DNA from: Microcaldota archaeon | Lineage (GTDB): Archaea; Micrarchaeota; Micrarchaeia; Micrarchaeales; CABMGC01 | Length of the DNA stretch: 62,553 nt | Assembly: GCA_028867335.1 (NCBI GenBank) | Contig: JAGWGN010000003.1 | Span: forward strand, 1-62,553 | Direction of reading: 5' to 3' | Part shown: positions 16,813 through 26,703 of the stretch, piece after piece | Position numbering within the stretch: the stretch's first letter is position 1 | How the letters are laid out: every line of letters begins with the position of its first letter | The notes under the pieces: model-generated | Told to the model about the DNA's origin: nothing | The model's input: the letters and a program-made list of their open reading frames with translations, nothing else | Databases searched by the model: none | Translations under genes and position numbers: made by a program

Positions 16813-18968
16813 TGGGGGATGCAAGAGGACTAAAAGACGCAGCGCAGCCTAGCCGAAGGGAACATAACACTCCCGAAGTTGCGGCTAAGATGGCGACTCT
16901 GAAGGCTCTGCTTAAGAAGCTAGACCCAAAGATCAAGAAGAAGGACCTGAACAGCAAAAGGGCCATTCAGATTCTGGCAGAAAATAATCTTGAGGAAATT
17001 CTCGAGAAGTATAATTCGGAGGAGCTCAGGAAAAAGATTGCGGTCAAGCTCCTTGACGAAATAAACAATGGAACAAAGCAGTGGTCTGAGAAGAGGGCGC
17101 TCAAGATGATTGAGACCCTGAAGCTTGAATCGGTACAGAAGTTGCTAAACAAACACCCTCCAAAAGACTCATCCGTGCTTGCCGAGGTGCTCATGGAGAA
17201 GTCCCACTCCTCTGGGATAGGCTACGCCTCGCATAGGGGATCGAACTTCTACCCGATGAGGAAGGACTCGATTGAGAAGGTGGCGCAGGTGCTTTTCCTA
17301 GACGAGGTAATGGCCCCGTTTTCCGGCTACGATTCGCGCATCTCTTGGGTAATGCTGATGCAGTACACAAACCAGCTCTTCACCTTCAAGCCCGAAAGGC
17401 TAAGAGAGCAGGCAGTGCAGTTCGCGCAGGCGCTCACGATTCCGCAGGTTATGGAGAACTTCAATAGGCTTGCGAGCATTGATGACAAGGCGACAATGAC
17501 CGCCGTGAGCAACCTTTTCATAGGGATGGGGAGGATGATGGACGTGGAGCTCTTTGGAGAGATTTCGTGCCTGCTTGGGAAGTGCAACCCGTACCTTGCC
17601 AGCGCAATAACTTTCGATTTAGCCCAGCACTTTGAAGGGCCAAAGAAGGACAGGGCAAGGATACTTGAGGTCGTAAAGCTGCTTGAGGACAAGGAGATAC
17701 TAGAAAAGCTGAACTCCAAGGTGGTTATGGGGATGTTTTACGCCACCTCGTTTACGGTAAATGCAGGGATGGAGTTCGGGGACAGGGCGATGATGATAAG
17801 GGCGATCAATTTCTACACCACGCATGAGAAGATGATTAGGCAGATGGAGGGGCTTGCCTGGACTGAAGGGGGAAGGGCGATCTGCAAGATAATAAAGCTG
17901 AACCTTGACGAGGTCTGCACAGACAAGCACGGCGTCAAGTGCGTTATGATGTACGCGGCCTCGGGAGGCGCGTTTCTCAGGCCGACAGAGCAGAATCTAA
18001 AGGGCTACGAAAAGGAGCTGCTTGCGCACCTGAAGAAGAAGTACGGGCTTGAGAAGGAGCTCACAATGGAGGAGATGGGCATGCTCTCGGGGCTTGGAAG
18101 AAACAAGATAAGAAAGGGAATCCAGATTATAAACGAGTCAAAGGACGAGTCTGTGAGGAGGTACTCTCTTGACAACCAGCAGCTGCTCATGCTCGACTAC
18201 ACAAGGGAGCAGCTCTCTGAATACGCGGCAATCGCACTCCTGGGATCTAGGGACGCAAAGAAAGAGGCGAAGGCGATTCAGATATTCTCTGAGATTTCGG
18301 GAAGGGACAAACTCAATCAGGCAAGAAATCAGCTGAATACAAAATACAGGGAGCTGAAGGCGAGCATCTTTGCGATGGCAAAGGCAAGCACCTCTGACGC
18401 CCTTCTCTACCAGCGGATCTGCGCGATGCTGGCAGGCGCCAAAAACGAATTGATAGGGGACGTTCTTGAGGGAATCAACTGCAACGACCTGTCGGTAAAG
18501 AACACAGGCTTTGTAAGGGCTGCGGAGAGCAAAAACATACTCGACTATGACAGCAGGGTTCAGATGGCTTGCGTATTTTTGCCACGAAGCAACGACATCT
18601 ACGGCTATGCTGCTGACAAGGAGATTGTGATGGTGAAGTACGAGATAGGCGAGAAGCGCCTGGGCGGAGCAATCTGCTCTGTCACGGGGGGCAATTTCCT
18701 GGTCGACTCGGTTGAGGGGCACAGGTTCTTTAGGAAGAGTGCGGTGTTTGAGATAGTGTTTAATGACCTGATTGAGAGGGCGAAAGAGAAGAAGGTAGAT
18801 AGGATAGTCTTCGGGATGGACGGTAACGGCGAGACCGCGAAGAAGTTCGTAGAGTATATCGAGAATAAGGGGCTTAGGGAGATGACGATAGAGTTTGCGA
18901 TAAAGGAAAACGTCTACCTTGAGACCGAGAAGGGGAGCAGGGCGCTTGCAATGGAGCTTAGGGACTGA
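16812..18968 (+). CDS. Large protein of unknown function (718 aa), possible C-terminal GNAT-like domain
   Basis: Helix-rich N-terminal about 500 aa; C-term ICSVTGGNFLVDSVEGHRFFRKSAVFEIVFNDLIERAKEKKVDRIVFGMDGNGETAKKFVEYIENKGL resembles a GNAT core (tentative). Confidence 0.8.
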   Translation: MGDARGLKDAAQPSRREHNTPEVAAKMATLKALLKKLDPKIKKKDLNSKRAIQILAENNLEEILEKYNSEELRKKIAVKLLDEINNGTKQWSEKRALKMIETLKLESVQKLLNKHPPKDSSVLAEVLMEKSHSSGIGYASHRGSNFYPMRKDSIEKVAQVLFLDEVMAPFSGYDSRISWVMLMQYTNQLFTFKPERLREQAVQFAQALTIPQVMENFNRLASIDDKATMTAVSNLFIGMGRMMDVELFGEISCLLGKCNPYLASAITFDLAQHFEGPKKDRARILEVVKLLEDKEILEKLNSKVVMGMFYATSFTVNAGMEFGDRAMMIRAINFYTTHEKMIRQMEGLAWTEGGRAICKIIKLNLDEVCTDKHGVKCVMMYAASGGAFLRPTEQNLKGYEKELLAHLKKKYGLEKELTMEEMGMLSGLGRNKIRKGIQIINESKDESVRRYSLDNQQLLMLDYTREQLSEYAAIALLGSRDAKKEAKAIQIFSEISGRDKLNQARNQLNTKYRELKASIFAMAKASTSDALLYQRICAMLAGAKNELIGDVLEGINCNDLSVKNTGFVRAAESKNILDYDSRVQMACVFLPRSNDIYGYAADKEIVMVKYEIGEKRLGGAICSVTGGNFLVDSVEGHRFFRKSAVFEIVFNDLIERAKEKKVDRIVFGMDGNGETAKKFVEYIENKGLREMTIEFAIKENVYLETEKGSRALAMELRD

Positions 18969-19018
18969 TTGTTCCGCTAAAAACAACGTTTCTTAAATGC
19001 TTGATTGCAAGTATTATC

Positions 19019-19276
19019 GGCAGCAAGGCTGGGAGCCAGGGGTTCCCAATCCGCAAATCCCCTTTAGGCGGGCCGCATGCTTGTCGAGTGTTACAGAGTA
19101 GTGCAAGGCCTAGGCCGAAGCGTTGAGGTTTCGCCTCTAGTGGTAGTTGCATATTCGAACCGGGCCAGGCCGGAAGGAGCAACCCTAAGTCTATGTTTAC
19201 TATGCTCTAGAGATACGGGGCTGAGTGTAGGCCTAGATAACCTTGCAGTGCGCTGCAATGCAAGGCGGCTGCTGCC
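19019..19276 (+). ncRNA. Archaeal SRP (7S) RNA
   Basis: Helix-8 signature GAACCGGGCCAGGCCGGAAGGAGCAAC (19155-19181); complementary ends ggcagc...gctgcc; about 258 nt. Confidence 0.85.
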
Positions 19277-19331
19277 ATTTGAGACTTGAAGAAGTAAGCT
19301 TTAAGTATTAAATTCGACATATTAATTGCGT

Positions 19332-19415
19332 GCCCAGGTCGCCTAGTGGTAGGGCGGCAGCCCGCTAAGCTGTTTGGTTGAAAGACCTTCGTGAGTTCGA
19401 CTCTCACTCTGGGCG
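19332..19415 (+). tRNA. tRNA-Ser(GCT)
   Basis: GCCCAGG acceptor, anticodon loop ccGCTaa, long variable arm, gagTTCGActctc T-arm, discriminator G. Confidence 0.9.
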
Positions 19416-19436
19416 CATTTTGTTTAACGTGATTGT

Positions 19437-19832
19437 ATGGTACAACTATCTGACAAGGTAAGAGAGCTGATTGACGGCAAGAACTTTGCGCACATCGCGA
19501 CAATCATGAAGGACGGATCGCCGCAGGTGACGACAGTGTGGATAGACCGCGACGGGGACACGATTCTGATAAACACCGCGGAGGGAAGGGTCAAGGAAAG
19601 GAATCTAAAGCGCGACCCGCGGATCGCAATCAGCATAACCAAGGGAGACAATCAGTACTCAGGGGCATGGATACGGGGAAAGGTCGTGGGAATGACGGCT
19701 GAAGGCGCCGTGGAGCACATAAACAAGCTCGCAAAGAAGTACACCGGAGCGGACAAGTATCAGGGCTATACTCCAAACGAAAAGAGAATCGTGCTTCGAA
19801 TAGAGGCTCAGCACATAACTGAGAGGCTCTAA
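19437..19832 (+). CDS. PPOX-class (FMN/F420-binding split-barrel) protein
   Basis: NFAHIATIMKDGSPQVTTVWIDRDGDTILINTAEGRVKERNLKRDPRIAISI. Confidence 0.85.
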   Translation: MVQLSDKVRELIDGKNFAHIATIMKDGSPQVTTVWIDRDGDTILINTAEGRVKERNLKRDPRIAISITKGDNQYSGAWIRGKVVGMTAEGAVEHINKLAKKYTGADKYQGYTPNEKRIVLRIEAQHITERL

Positions 19833-19870
19833 TCTAATTGTTTGGAAATTTATCGGCTCAGCTGAGCCTC

Positions 19871-19927
19871 TTTGAAATTAAAAATAGAAAGAAAAATAAA
19901 AAAAGAAAAAAGGGGAGTAATTACTCC
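19871..19927 (-). terminator. Palindrome plus T-rich tract downstream of the TRAM gene, candidate terminator
   Basis: Minus strand GGAGTAATTACTCC (19914-19927) overlapping the stop, then CCTTTTTTCTTTTTTTATTTTTCTTTC. Confidence 0.55.
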
Positions 19928-20283
19928 TCTGATTCTGTCTCCTCTGAGGAATCTTCTGATCCCTCATCGGATGGTGCTGCGCTTGGTGCTGATGCCGATC
20001 CAGACATTTCGCCGATTGCGAATCTTGCCTTTACATCGGTGATCTTGACCTGTACGGTCTCACCCTGCTTTGCGCCGGCTACGAAGATAACGAAACCGTC
20101 CTTCTTTGCTATGCCGTCTCCCTTGCTTGCGACTGCCTCGATTGTTACATCGACCACATCGCCAACCTTTACAGGCTTTGGTAGGAAGTAATTAGGCTTT
20201 ATGCCCATTCCTCCTCTCCTGTCTCCGCCTTCTCTTCCGCCACTGTTTGGCCTTCTTTCATATCTGTCTCCTTCCATGTTCAT
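19921..20283 (-). CDS. TRAM-domain RNA-binding protein with RG-rich N-tail and acidic C-tail
   Basis: VGDVVDVTIEAVASKGDGIAKKDGFVIFVAGAKQGETVQVKITDVKARFAIGE. Confidence 0.88.
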   Translation of the reverse strand: MNMEGDRYERRPNSGGREGGDRRGGMGIKPNYFLPKPVKVGDVVDVTIEAVASKGDGIAKKDGFVIFVAGAKQGETVQVKITDVKARFAIGEMSGSASAPSAAPSDEGSEDSSEETESEE

Positions 20284-20386
20284 CTTTTCTCTGTAGAATT
20301 AGCGATTTAACTCGCTTTACTACTTAACTATAATTAAGGGATTTGTTGTTTATAAGCTTATCGGTATCCGCGTTTATCGAGGGAAA

Positions 20387-21015
20387 TCAGCCGATTTTCC
20401 TCGCGAGCGCCTCAGTGCTTTCGAAGATGTAATCCGGCTTGCAGGCGCTTAGCTTTGAGTATGGATCCAGCCCCTTTCCGACCGCGCACACGCGCACCCC
20501 TGCAAAGCGCGCCATGAAGATGTCGATTGCCATATCCCCAATGTAGAGGCTCTTTTTCTTGGTCCCCCTCATCCTCTTTATGACCAGCTCCACCCCTGTG
20601 GGATTTGGCTTGTAGGCGCGGATCGTCTCTGCGCTGACTATCATGTCAAAGTACTTCTCCACCCCAAGGCGCCGCAGCTCCCTGTTGAGCCTGCCCTGCG
20701 CCCCGTCGCTAAAGAGCGCTATGGATTTCTTGTTTGTCCTAAGCTCCTCAAGCAGCTCTATAGTACCCTCCCTGAGCCTTGGCCTTGCAAAGAAGCTGTA
20801 GATGTCGTAGACAAAGTCAAGTGTCTTCGCCTCCCCCGCATCTAGGGCCCCGTTGATCTCCTTGGGCTGCCTGAACTCCTCCGGGTGCGCCCTTATGTAG
20901 TTTGGGTTGTATCTCCTCTTGAAAAAGTGGCTGAGCCTCACCACAAGGGTAGATGTGCTGAGCGTTCCGTCCCAGTCGAAAATGAAGAGATCGAAATCCC
21001 TAAGGAGAGGTTGCA
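20387..21015 (-). CDS. HAD-superfamily hydrolase
   Basis: FDLFIFDWDGTLST, SIALFSDGAQG, KPNPTGVELVIKRM, YIGDMAIDIFMARFAGV; start chosen at MQPLLRDF. Confidence 0.87.
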
Positions 21016-21119
21016 TAAGGGCTATTAATCTTATTAACAAATAAAAATGTGAGTGATGATTGAGGTAATCTCTGAGCTTTTGCTGTGAAGATTGATAGGC
21101 GGTCTGACAAGGTTTTTTC

Positions 21120-22019
21120 ATGGAGGGAAGTAAGGGTGTGCTCGAGAGGCTAAAGAAGAACAGCATCCTAGCCACCGACATCGCCAGCCAGTTCTGGTGC
21201 GAGCTCCAGATGGAGCTAAACTACATACATGGGCGCGAGTTCAACAAGGCGATGGCCGGAGGCTCCAAGGTGCACAAGGAGCTGCAGATGGAGGTCGCGA
21301 CTGTAATAGACGTCGAGCCGCAGAACTATGCGGACTTCCTATTCAAGGAGGCATACGAAAATTATCTATCACTAAAGAGCCTAAACGAAAAAGGAATCGG
21401 AAGGGAGATAAAGGTCTACGGATCCTTGAACGGATACAAGTTCGCAGGAAAGATTGACGAGCTGAACGTCCGTGATGGAAAAGTGGTGATTGTCGAGACC
21501 AAGACAAAGGCGCTAAACGGAAAGCTCTTTGAGAAGAATGAGGGCGTCAAGGAGATAAGCGACGCGACAATGCGGACCCACAAGATACAGATCATGCTCT
21601 ATCGCAAGATGCTGGGCGATTTGCAGAGCAAAGAGTACACCTACAAGAACTTCTACAACTCGTATGCAATATCGAAGATGGTCCTCTCAGACAAGTTCAT
21701 CGCGCAGCTTGAGCTGATAGGAATAGACAGGAACCTGCGCAACTTCGACACGATCTATAGCATGGGATATGAGCAGATATACAAGATGGCGCCGATAAGC
21801 GACACGCTTGTTATCTCCTATGTTGACCGCAACACTGGCAATGAGTTTGCAAGCGTCAGCGTAGATTATAATAAAGAGTCCTTCGATAAGATTCTCGTGG
21901 ATGCCATGGCATACTGGACCGGGCAGAGGGAGGCTAGGCCAGTTGTCAAGGAGGAGGCGTGGAAGTGCAACTTCTGCAAGTTCTACGGCAAAGAGTGCAA
22001 GGTTTGGTGGGCTAAATGA
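21120..22019 (+). CDS. Cas4/Exo5-like PD-(D/E)XK nuclease with putative Fe-S cluster
   Basis: ATDIASQFWCELQMEL, GREIKVYG, FAGKIDEL, VVIVETKTK, C-terminal CNFCKFYGKEC. Confidence 0.75.
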   Translation: MEGSKGVLERLKKNSILATDIASQFWCELQMELNYIHGREFNKAMAGGSKVHKELQMEVATVIDVEPQNYADFLFKEAYENYLSLKSLNEKGIGREIKVYGSLNGYKFAGKIDELNVRDGKVVIVETKTKALNGKLFEKNEGVKEISDATMRTHKIQIMLYRKMLGDLQSKEYTYKNFYNSYAISKMVLSDKFIAQLELIGIDRNLRNFDTIYSMGYEQIYKMAPISDTLVISYVDRNTGNEFASVSVDYNKESFDKILVDAMAYWTGQREARPVVKEEAWKCNFCKFYGKECKVWWAK

Positions 22020-24688
22020 TACCTAAGGTGGAAAATCTAAGCAAGGACTCATTGAGGGCAGAGTTTAGCAAGAACTACAAAGAATATTATCATGTCAAGC
22101 TTTTTGATGAGAAAGGCTACAAGAGATACACATGCACAAAGTGCGGCAGGAACTTCTGGAGCATAAAGGAGAGGAAGCTGTGCGGAGACCACGAGAACTA
22201 CTCATTTTTCAAATCAAAGCCGATCAAGGCGGGATACGTCGAGTTTTGGAAGAAGTTTGCTGAGTTCTTCAGAAAGAACGGACACCAGGAGATTGCAAGC
22301 TACCCTGTGGTGAGCAGGTGGAGGCAGGATCTGTATTTTACAATCGCCAGCATCCAGGACTTCCAGAGGATTGAGAATGGCAACATGGGGTTTGAGTACT
22401 CGGCAAATCCGCTTGTGGTGCCGCAGATGTGCCTTAGGTTCAGCGACATAGAGAACGTCGGGGTCACAGGAAGGCACTTCACCGGGTTCATGATGGTGGG
22501 CCAGCACTCCTTTGAGTATCCGAAGAAGGGATACTGGAAGGACAAGACAATCGAGCTCAACTACAACTTTTTGGTCGATGTACTGGGAGTGAAGAAGGAG
22601 GATCTCCTCTACCACGAGGATGTCTGGGCGATGGGGGACTTCTCGGAGTTCGGCCCGTCTCTTGAGAGCTTTGCAAACGGGCTTGAGCTGGTCAACAGCG
22701 TCTTCACGCAGTTCGAATCAACAGGGGGAAAGATAAAAGAGCTTGAGGGCAAGGTTATCGACGTCGGATGGGGGTTCGAGAGGCTGCTTTGGTTCTACAC
22801 GGGCTACGACAACGCATACAGGGCGGTGTTCAGCAATGAGATAGAGAAGATCGGAAAGAGGCTCAAGCTGGATTTTGATGATAAGCTCTTCAAGAAATTT
22901 GCGGAGGCCTCTGGAGAACTTGACGTGACCGAGGCGAAGGAGGCAAAGACAAGGCTTGCCTCGATACTCAAGGAGGAGGGGATAACGCTTGACGACTACG
23001 AGCACAAGCTCAAGCCGCTCCACGCTTTCTATGCGATATTAGACCACACAAGGAGCCTGCTCTTTGCGGTCTCTGACGGGGCGCTCCCATCAAACATCGG
23101 AGGGGGATACAACCTGAGGATAATCCTTAGGAGGGCGCTGGGATTCATAGAGAGATACAAATTTGACGTTTCGATAATGGAGATTGCAAGGCTCGAGGCA
23201 GAGAGCCTCAAGGCGCTATATCCGGATCTTGCAAAGAACCTCGACGTGCTTGAGAAGGTCGTTGAGATCGAGAAGGACAGATACGAAAAGAGCAAACAGA
23301 ACTCCTCGAAGATAATCGAGAGTATGCTTGCAAAGAACAAGAAGTTCGGGCCAAAGGAGCTTAGGCTCATGTACGAGAGCTATGGGGTGACCCCTGAGCT
23401 GCTCTCGGACGTCGCCGCGCACAAGAATGTCCACCTTGACATGCCGGAGAACTGGTACGAGTCAATCTTGGAGGGAGACTTTGCAAAGAAGGTTAAGGCG
23501 GTTAAGGTTGATGTCACCCTTCCTGCGCTTCCAAAGACAGAGCAGCTATACTACGATTATGCGACTGTTGCGGACGCTAAGATCCTCTTCGCGCAGAAGA
23601 ACTACGTGGTGCTTGACAAGAGCCCGTTCTACCCTGAGGGAGGAGGGCAGCTTGCTGACTGGGGAGCGATCAACGGAGTGAAGGTTATCGATGCGCAGAA
23701 GGTCGGAGAGGTAATCGTTCACGTGATGGAAAAGGATATCACCAAGGAAAAGGGTTTCGCTGCAGGCTCAAAAGTCCACGCAGTGGTCGATGAGGACCGC
23801 AGAAACAGGCTTATGATACACCACAGCGCAACGCACCTAATGAACGCATCATCAAGGGAGGCGCTGGGCAAGCACATCTGGCAGCAGGGGACTCTCAAGG
23901 ACTACGCAAAGGCGAGGATTGACCTCACCCACTATGACAAGCTCAGTGACGCTGATGTTAACAAGATAGAAAGAATCGCAAACGGCCATCTCTCTGACGG
24001 AATAAAGATCGAGGTAAAGTGGATGGACAGGGGGGAGGCGGAGTCAAAGTACGGATTTGTCATTTACCAAGGTCACGGGGTTCCGGCGAAGAAAATCAGG
24101 ATAGTGACAATCGCAGACAAGAGCGGAAAGGTGTTCGACGCTCAGGCTTGCGGGGGAATCCACCTGGTGGACAGGGAGAACAAGATGGGAATTGTGAAGA
24201 TAATCGACACCTCAAGGATACACGATGGGGTGGACAGAATCGAGTTCGTTGCAGGGCCTGCTGCGCTTGACTACTTCCAGAAGGAGGATAGCGAGCTAAG
24301 CAAGGTTGCCCAGGAGATGAATGTCGAGAAGATGAAGAGCGCTGAGGCGGTGAGGACTTCAAGGGAAGCCTACAGCGAGATGTTCAAGAAGCTAAGCCAG
24401 GCAAACGAAGTTGTAAGCGAGACGATGTCCGAGCAGTTTGCGGGAAAGAACCTAATAGAGAAGGACATGGGCAAGGCGCCAAGGGAGCTGCTCAGAAAGC
24501 TCGCCTCATCGATAGTCGATAAAAACAGAAAGGCTGCTGTTTTGCTGACAAACTCCGCAGGGGACGTGGTCTGCGCATGCGGGGAGGACTCCGGAAAGAG
24601 TGCGATCGAGTATGCGACAAGCAAGCTCGGCAAGTCCTTCAAGGGAGGAGGGTCAAAGAAGGTCGCGGAAGGAAAGATTGTGAAATAG
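22016..24688 (+). CDS. alaS: Alanyl-tRNA synthetase (archaeal type)
   Basis: Catalytic core, HHSATHLMNASSREALG editing motif, QACGGIHLVD. Confidence 0.95.
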   Translation: MIPKVENLSKDSLRAEFSKNYKEYYHVKLFDEKGYKRYTCTKCGRNFWSIKERKLCGDHENYSFFKSKPIKAGYVEFWKKFAEFFRKNGHQEIASYPVVSRWRQDLYFTIASIQDFQRIENGNMGFEYSANPLVVPQMCLRFSDIENVGVTGRHFTGFMMVGQHSFEYPKKGYWKDKTIELNYNFLVDVLGVKKEDLLYHEDVWAMGDFSEFGPSLESFANGLELVNSVFTQFESTGGKIKELEGKVIDVGWGFERLLWFYTGYDNAYRAVFSNEIEKIGKRLKLDFDDKLFKKFAEASGELDVTEAKEAKTRLASILKEEGITLDDYEHKLKPLHAFYAILDHTRSLLFAVSDGALPSNIGGGYNLRIILRRALGFIERYKFDVSIMEIARLEAESLKALYPDLAKNLDVLEKVVEIEKDRYEKSKQNSSKIIESMLAKNKKFGPKELRLMYESYGVTPELLSDVAAHKNVHLDMPENWYESILEGDFAKKVKAVKVDVTLPALPKTEQLYYDYATVADAKILFAQKNYVVLDKSPFYPEGGGQLADWGAINGVKVIDAQKVGEVIVHVMEKDITKEKGFAAGSKVHAVVDEDRRNRLMIHHSATHLMNASSREALGKHIWQQGTLKDYAKARIDLTHYDKLSDADVNKIERIANGHLSDGIKIEVKWMDRGEAESKYGFVIYQGHGVPAKKIRIVTIADKSGKVFDAQACGGIHLVDRENKMGIVKIIDTSRIHDGVDRIEFVAGPAALDYFQKEDSELSKVAQEMNVEKMKSAEAVRTSREAYSEMFKKLSQANEVVSETMSEQFAGKNLIEKDMGKAPRELLRKLASSIVDKNRKAAVLLTNSAGDVVCACGEDSGKSAIEYATSKLGKSFKGGGSKKVAEGKIVK

Positions 24689-24695
24689 TGTTTGC

Positions 24696-25193
24696 ATGTT
24701 CGATCTTTATTCGGTAATTTTGTATCCGCTAATATTCATACTGCCTGCTTATGTCTCAAATGGAGCTCCAGTGCTCTTTGGAGGAGGGAGGCCTATCGAC
24801 GGAGGCAGAAAGCTCCTTGGGAAGAGGATATTCGGGGACAACAAGACGATAAGGGGACTGATAGCAGGGCTGTTGGTTGGCGCGCTTATAGGATTCGGGG
24901 AGTCGACAGTTCTTCCATACATGCTTGCGGTGGGAGTTGCGGAATCTTTCGGAGCGCACTTTGGCGATCTGCTCGGCAGCTTCATAAAAAGAAGACTTGG
25001 AATGAGTTCTGGCCACAATATGGGGATAATGGACCAGTATTTCTTTGTGATATTCGCGATTGTCTTTGCGATTCCCTTCGGAAACCTCCCGAACATCTAC
25101 GGGATCATATTCATACTAATAATAACAGGCGCACTTCATCTTTTCACCAACTCTGTTGCTCACAGATGGAAGCTCAAGGCAGTCCCTTGGTAA
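24696..25193 (+). CDS. carS: CDP-archaeol synthase (CarS/DUF46)
   Basis: LPAYVSNGAPVLFGGGRPIDGGRKLLGKRIFGDNKTIRGLIAG. Confidence 0.92.
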   Translation: MFDLYSVILYPLIFILPAYVSNGAPVLFGGGRPIDGGRKLLGKRIFGDNKTIRGLIAGLLVGALIGFGESTVLPYMLAVGVAESFGAHFGDLLGSFIKRRLGMSSGHNMGIMDQYFFVIFAIVFAIPFGNLPNIYGIIFILIITGALHLFTNSVAHRWKLKAVPW

Positions 25194-26636
25194 TCAGTGG
25201 GCGTAGAACCACGGGAGTATCAGGATCAGTATCGAGACCACCGCTATTGCCGCGATGTATCTGAGCACCTTCTTGTTTTTTACCTTGAGCTGGTAGATCT
25301 GCCATCCGTCAAAGCTTGGAATCGGGAGCAGGTTAAGCGCGCCGACCAGGAAATTGAGCAGGAAGGAGAGTGAGAAAAGGGTGTAGAAAAAGTAGATAAT
25401 GTTGCTTGCCAAATTTGGTTTAGGTCCTGTGAGTTGCGCGATATCAACCCCTATCTTGCCTGCGGCATTTGAGGTCAGGGAATAGCTTCCCTTGTCGGTG
25501 ACCAAGGTTGTCAGTTCAAATGGCTGTGAGGAAGTGGCATTTGTGAAACTGCTGAAGTTTTGGATTGGATGCCCGTTCCACTGCAGTATTTGTGACCCGG
25601 CTGGAATAATCCCGAATGCAGGGGAATTTGGAACGACTGCCGAGATTATTATCTTGGTCGTAAGTGCATTAGGAAGCAGATAGGTTACCAAAAGTATCAG
25701 AAGCACAAAAAAGATTATTGAGAATAGCAGGTTTGCTGCTATCCCCCCAACAAGTATTCTGATTTGCTTCTCGGGCTTGAGCTTTTTTACATGTCGCATT
25801 TCAGGCTCAACGAATGCGCCAATTGGGATAAATCCCAGGACCAAAAGTCCTATCTGCTTGATTTTCACCTTCGCGACCCGCGCCAGTATGCCATGAGAAA
25901 ACTCATGAACTATGAGAAGTATTGCAAGTGTCGCAAGCCCGGCAAGGAGAGGGATTGTGATCCCTGGGATCAGCGGAGCGACTCCGGGAGTCTGCGAGGA
26001 GATTGCCGTGTAGTTTGGTGCGCCCGAGATTAGGCTGTAGAGGAAAATTGCGAGGCCATATAGGATTCCCAACGCGGCATAGAGGATGGTCAGGAGCACA
26101 TAGAGCCCAAAACCACCGATGAATACAACTCCCAGCCAAATATAGGATGCTATCATCCCAAGAGGGGTGGATGGAGCCGCCTGAGCGGAGCTTGCAGACT
26201 GGGTTATCTGAGGGATGCTTATGAACTGGAAGGCGATTGCGGAGTAGGGCAAAATTATTCCAATCATGACAAAGAGAGAGATTATTCCGACAACCAGGGT
26301 CTTTATCCCGAACTGCTTTCTGAAGATGAAATATGAGAGGATCCCGAAGCTCATCACCGTCCCCCAATCAGCCAGCGCTATCCAGAATCTGGGATTGAGT
26401 TTCGTGATGTCATCGATCAGCTTGGAGCCGGATTTTGTGCCGAGCAGAAAGGCGCCGAAGAGGTGCTTGAACTTATTCACCTGGACAAGTATGGCGCTGA
26501 GTACAAAGAGCATTATCACAGCAATCACTGCGCGGGTGACCACCGAGACCGTGCTCAATGTGATGAGATAGTAGAAGATTGACAGTCCCACAATTAGGGA
26601 AATTGCGCTTATGATGGCTCTGTTTTCCTTCTCCAT
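25194..26636 (-). CDS. Site-2 protease-like M50 membrane metalloprotease
   Basis: HEFSHGILARVAKVKIKQIGLLVLGFIPIGAFVEP, PDZ-like segment, NLLPIPSFDGWQI; start chosen at MEKENRAI. Confidence 0.88.
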   Translation of the reverse strand: MEKENRAIISAISLIVGLSIFYYLITLSTVSVVTRAVIAVIMLFVLSAILVQVNKFKHLFGAFLLGTKSGSKLIDDITKLNPRFWIALADWGTVMSFGILSYFIFRKQFGIKTLVVGIISLFVMIGIILPYSAIAFQFISIPQITQSASSAQAAPSTPLGMIASYIWLGVVFIGGFGLYVLLTILYAALGILYGLAIFLYSLISGAPNYTAISSQTPGVAPLIPGITIPLLAGLATLAILLIVHEFSHGILARVAKVKIKQIGLLVLGFIPIGAFVEPEMRHVKKLKPEKQIRILVGGIAANLLFSIIFFVLLILLVTYLLPNALTTKIIISAVVPNSPAFGIIPAGSQILQWNGHPIQNFSSFTNATSSQPFELTTLVTDKGSYSLTSNAAGKIGVDIAQLTGPKPNLASNIIYFFYTLFSLSFLLNFLVGALNLLPIPSFDGWQIYQLKVKNKKVLRYIAAIAVVSILILILPWFYAH

Positions 26637-26703
26637 AGTAACCAGTGACGAATTGTATAAACTGATTATATTACTTTCTAGCCTAAGTATAAAAGGGGTT
26701 AAG

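Noticed and set aside
18138-18986. 282-aa antisense ORF opposite the 718-aa gene
   Set aside because: Shadow ORF of a GC-biased coding strand; no motifs, no promoter context
19838-20191. 117-aa plus-strand ORF overlapping the TRAM gene
   Set aside because: Begins in the purine tract and is antisense to a recognisable TRAM domain; low-complexity translation
21120-22019. Possible CRISPR-Cas locus around the Cas4-like gene
   Set aside because: No direct-repeat array, cas1/cas2 or effector genes anywhere in the window
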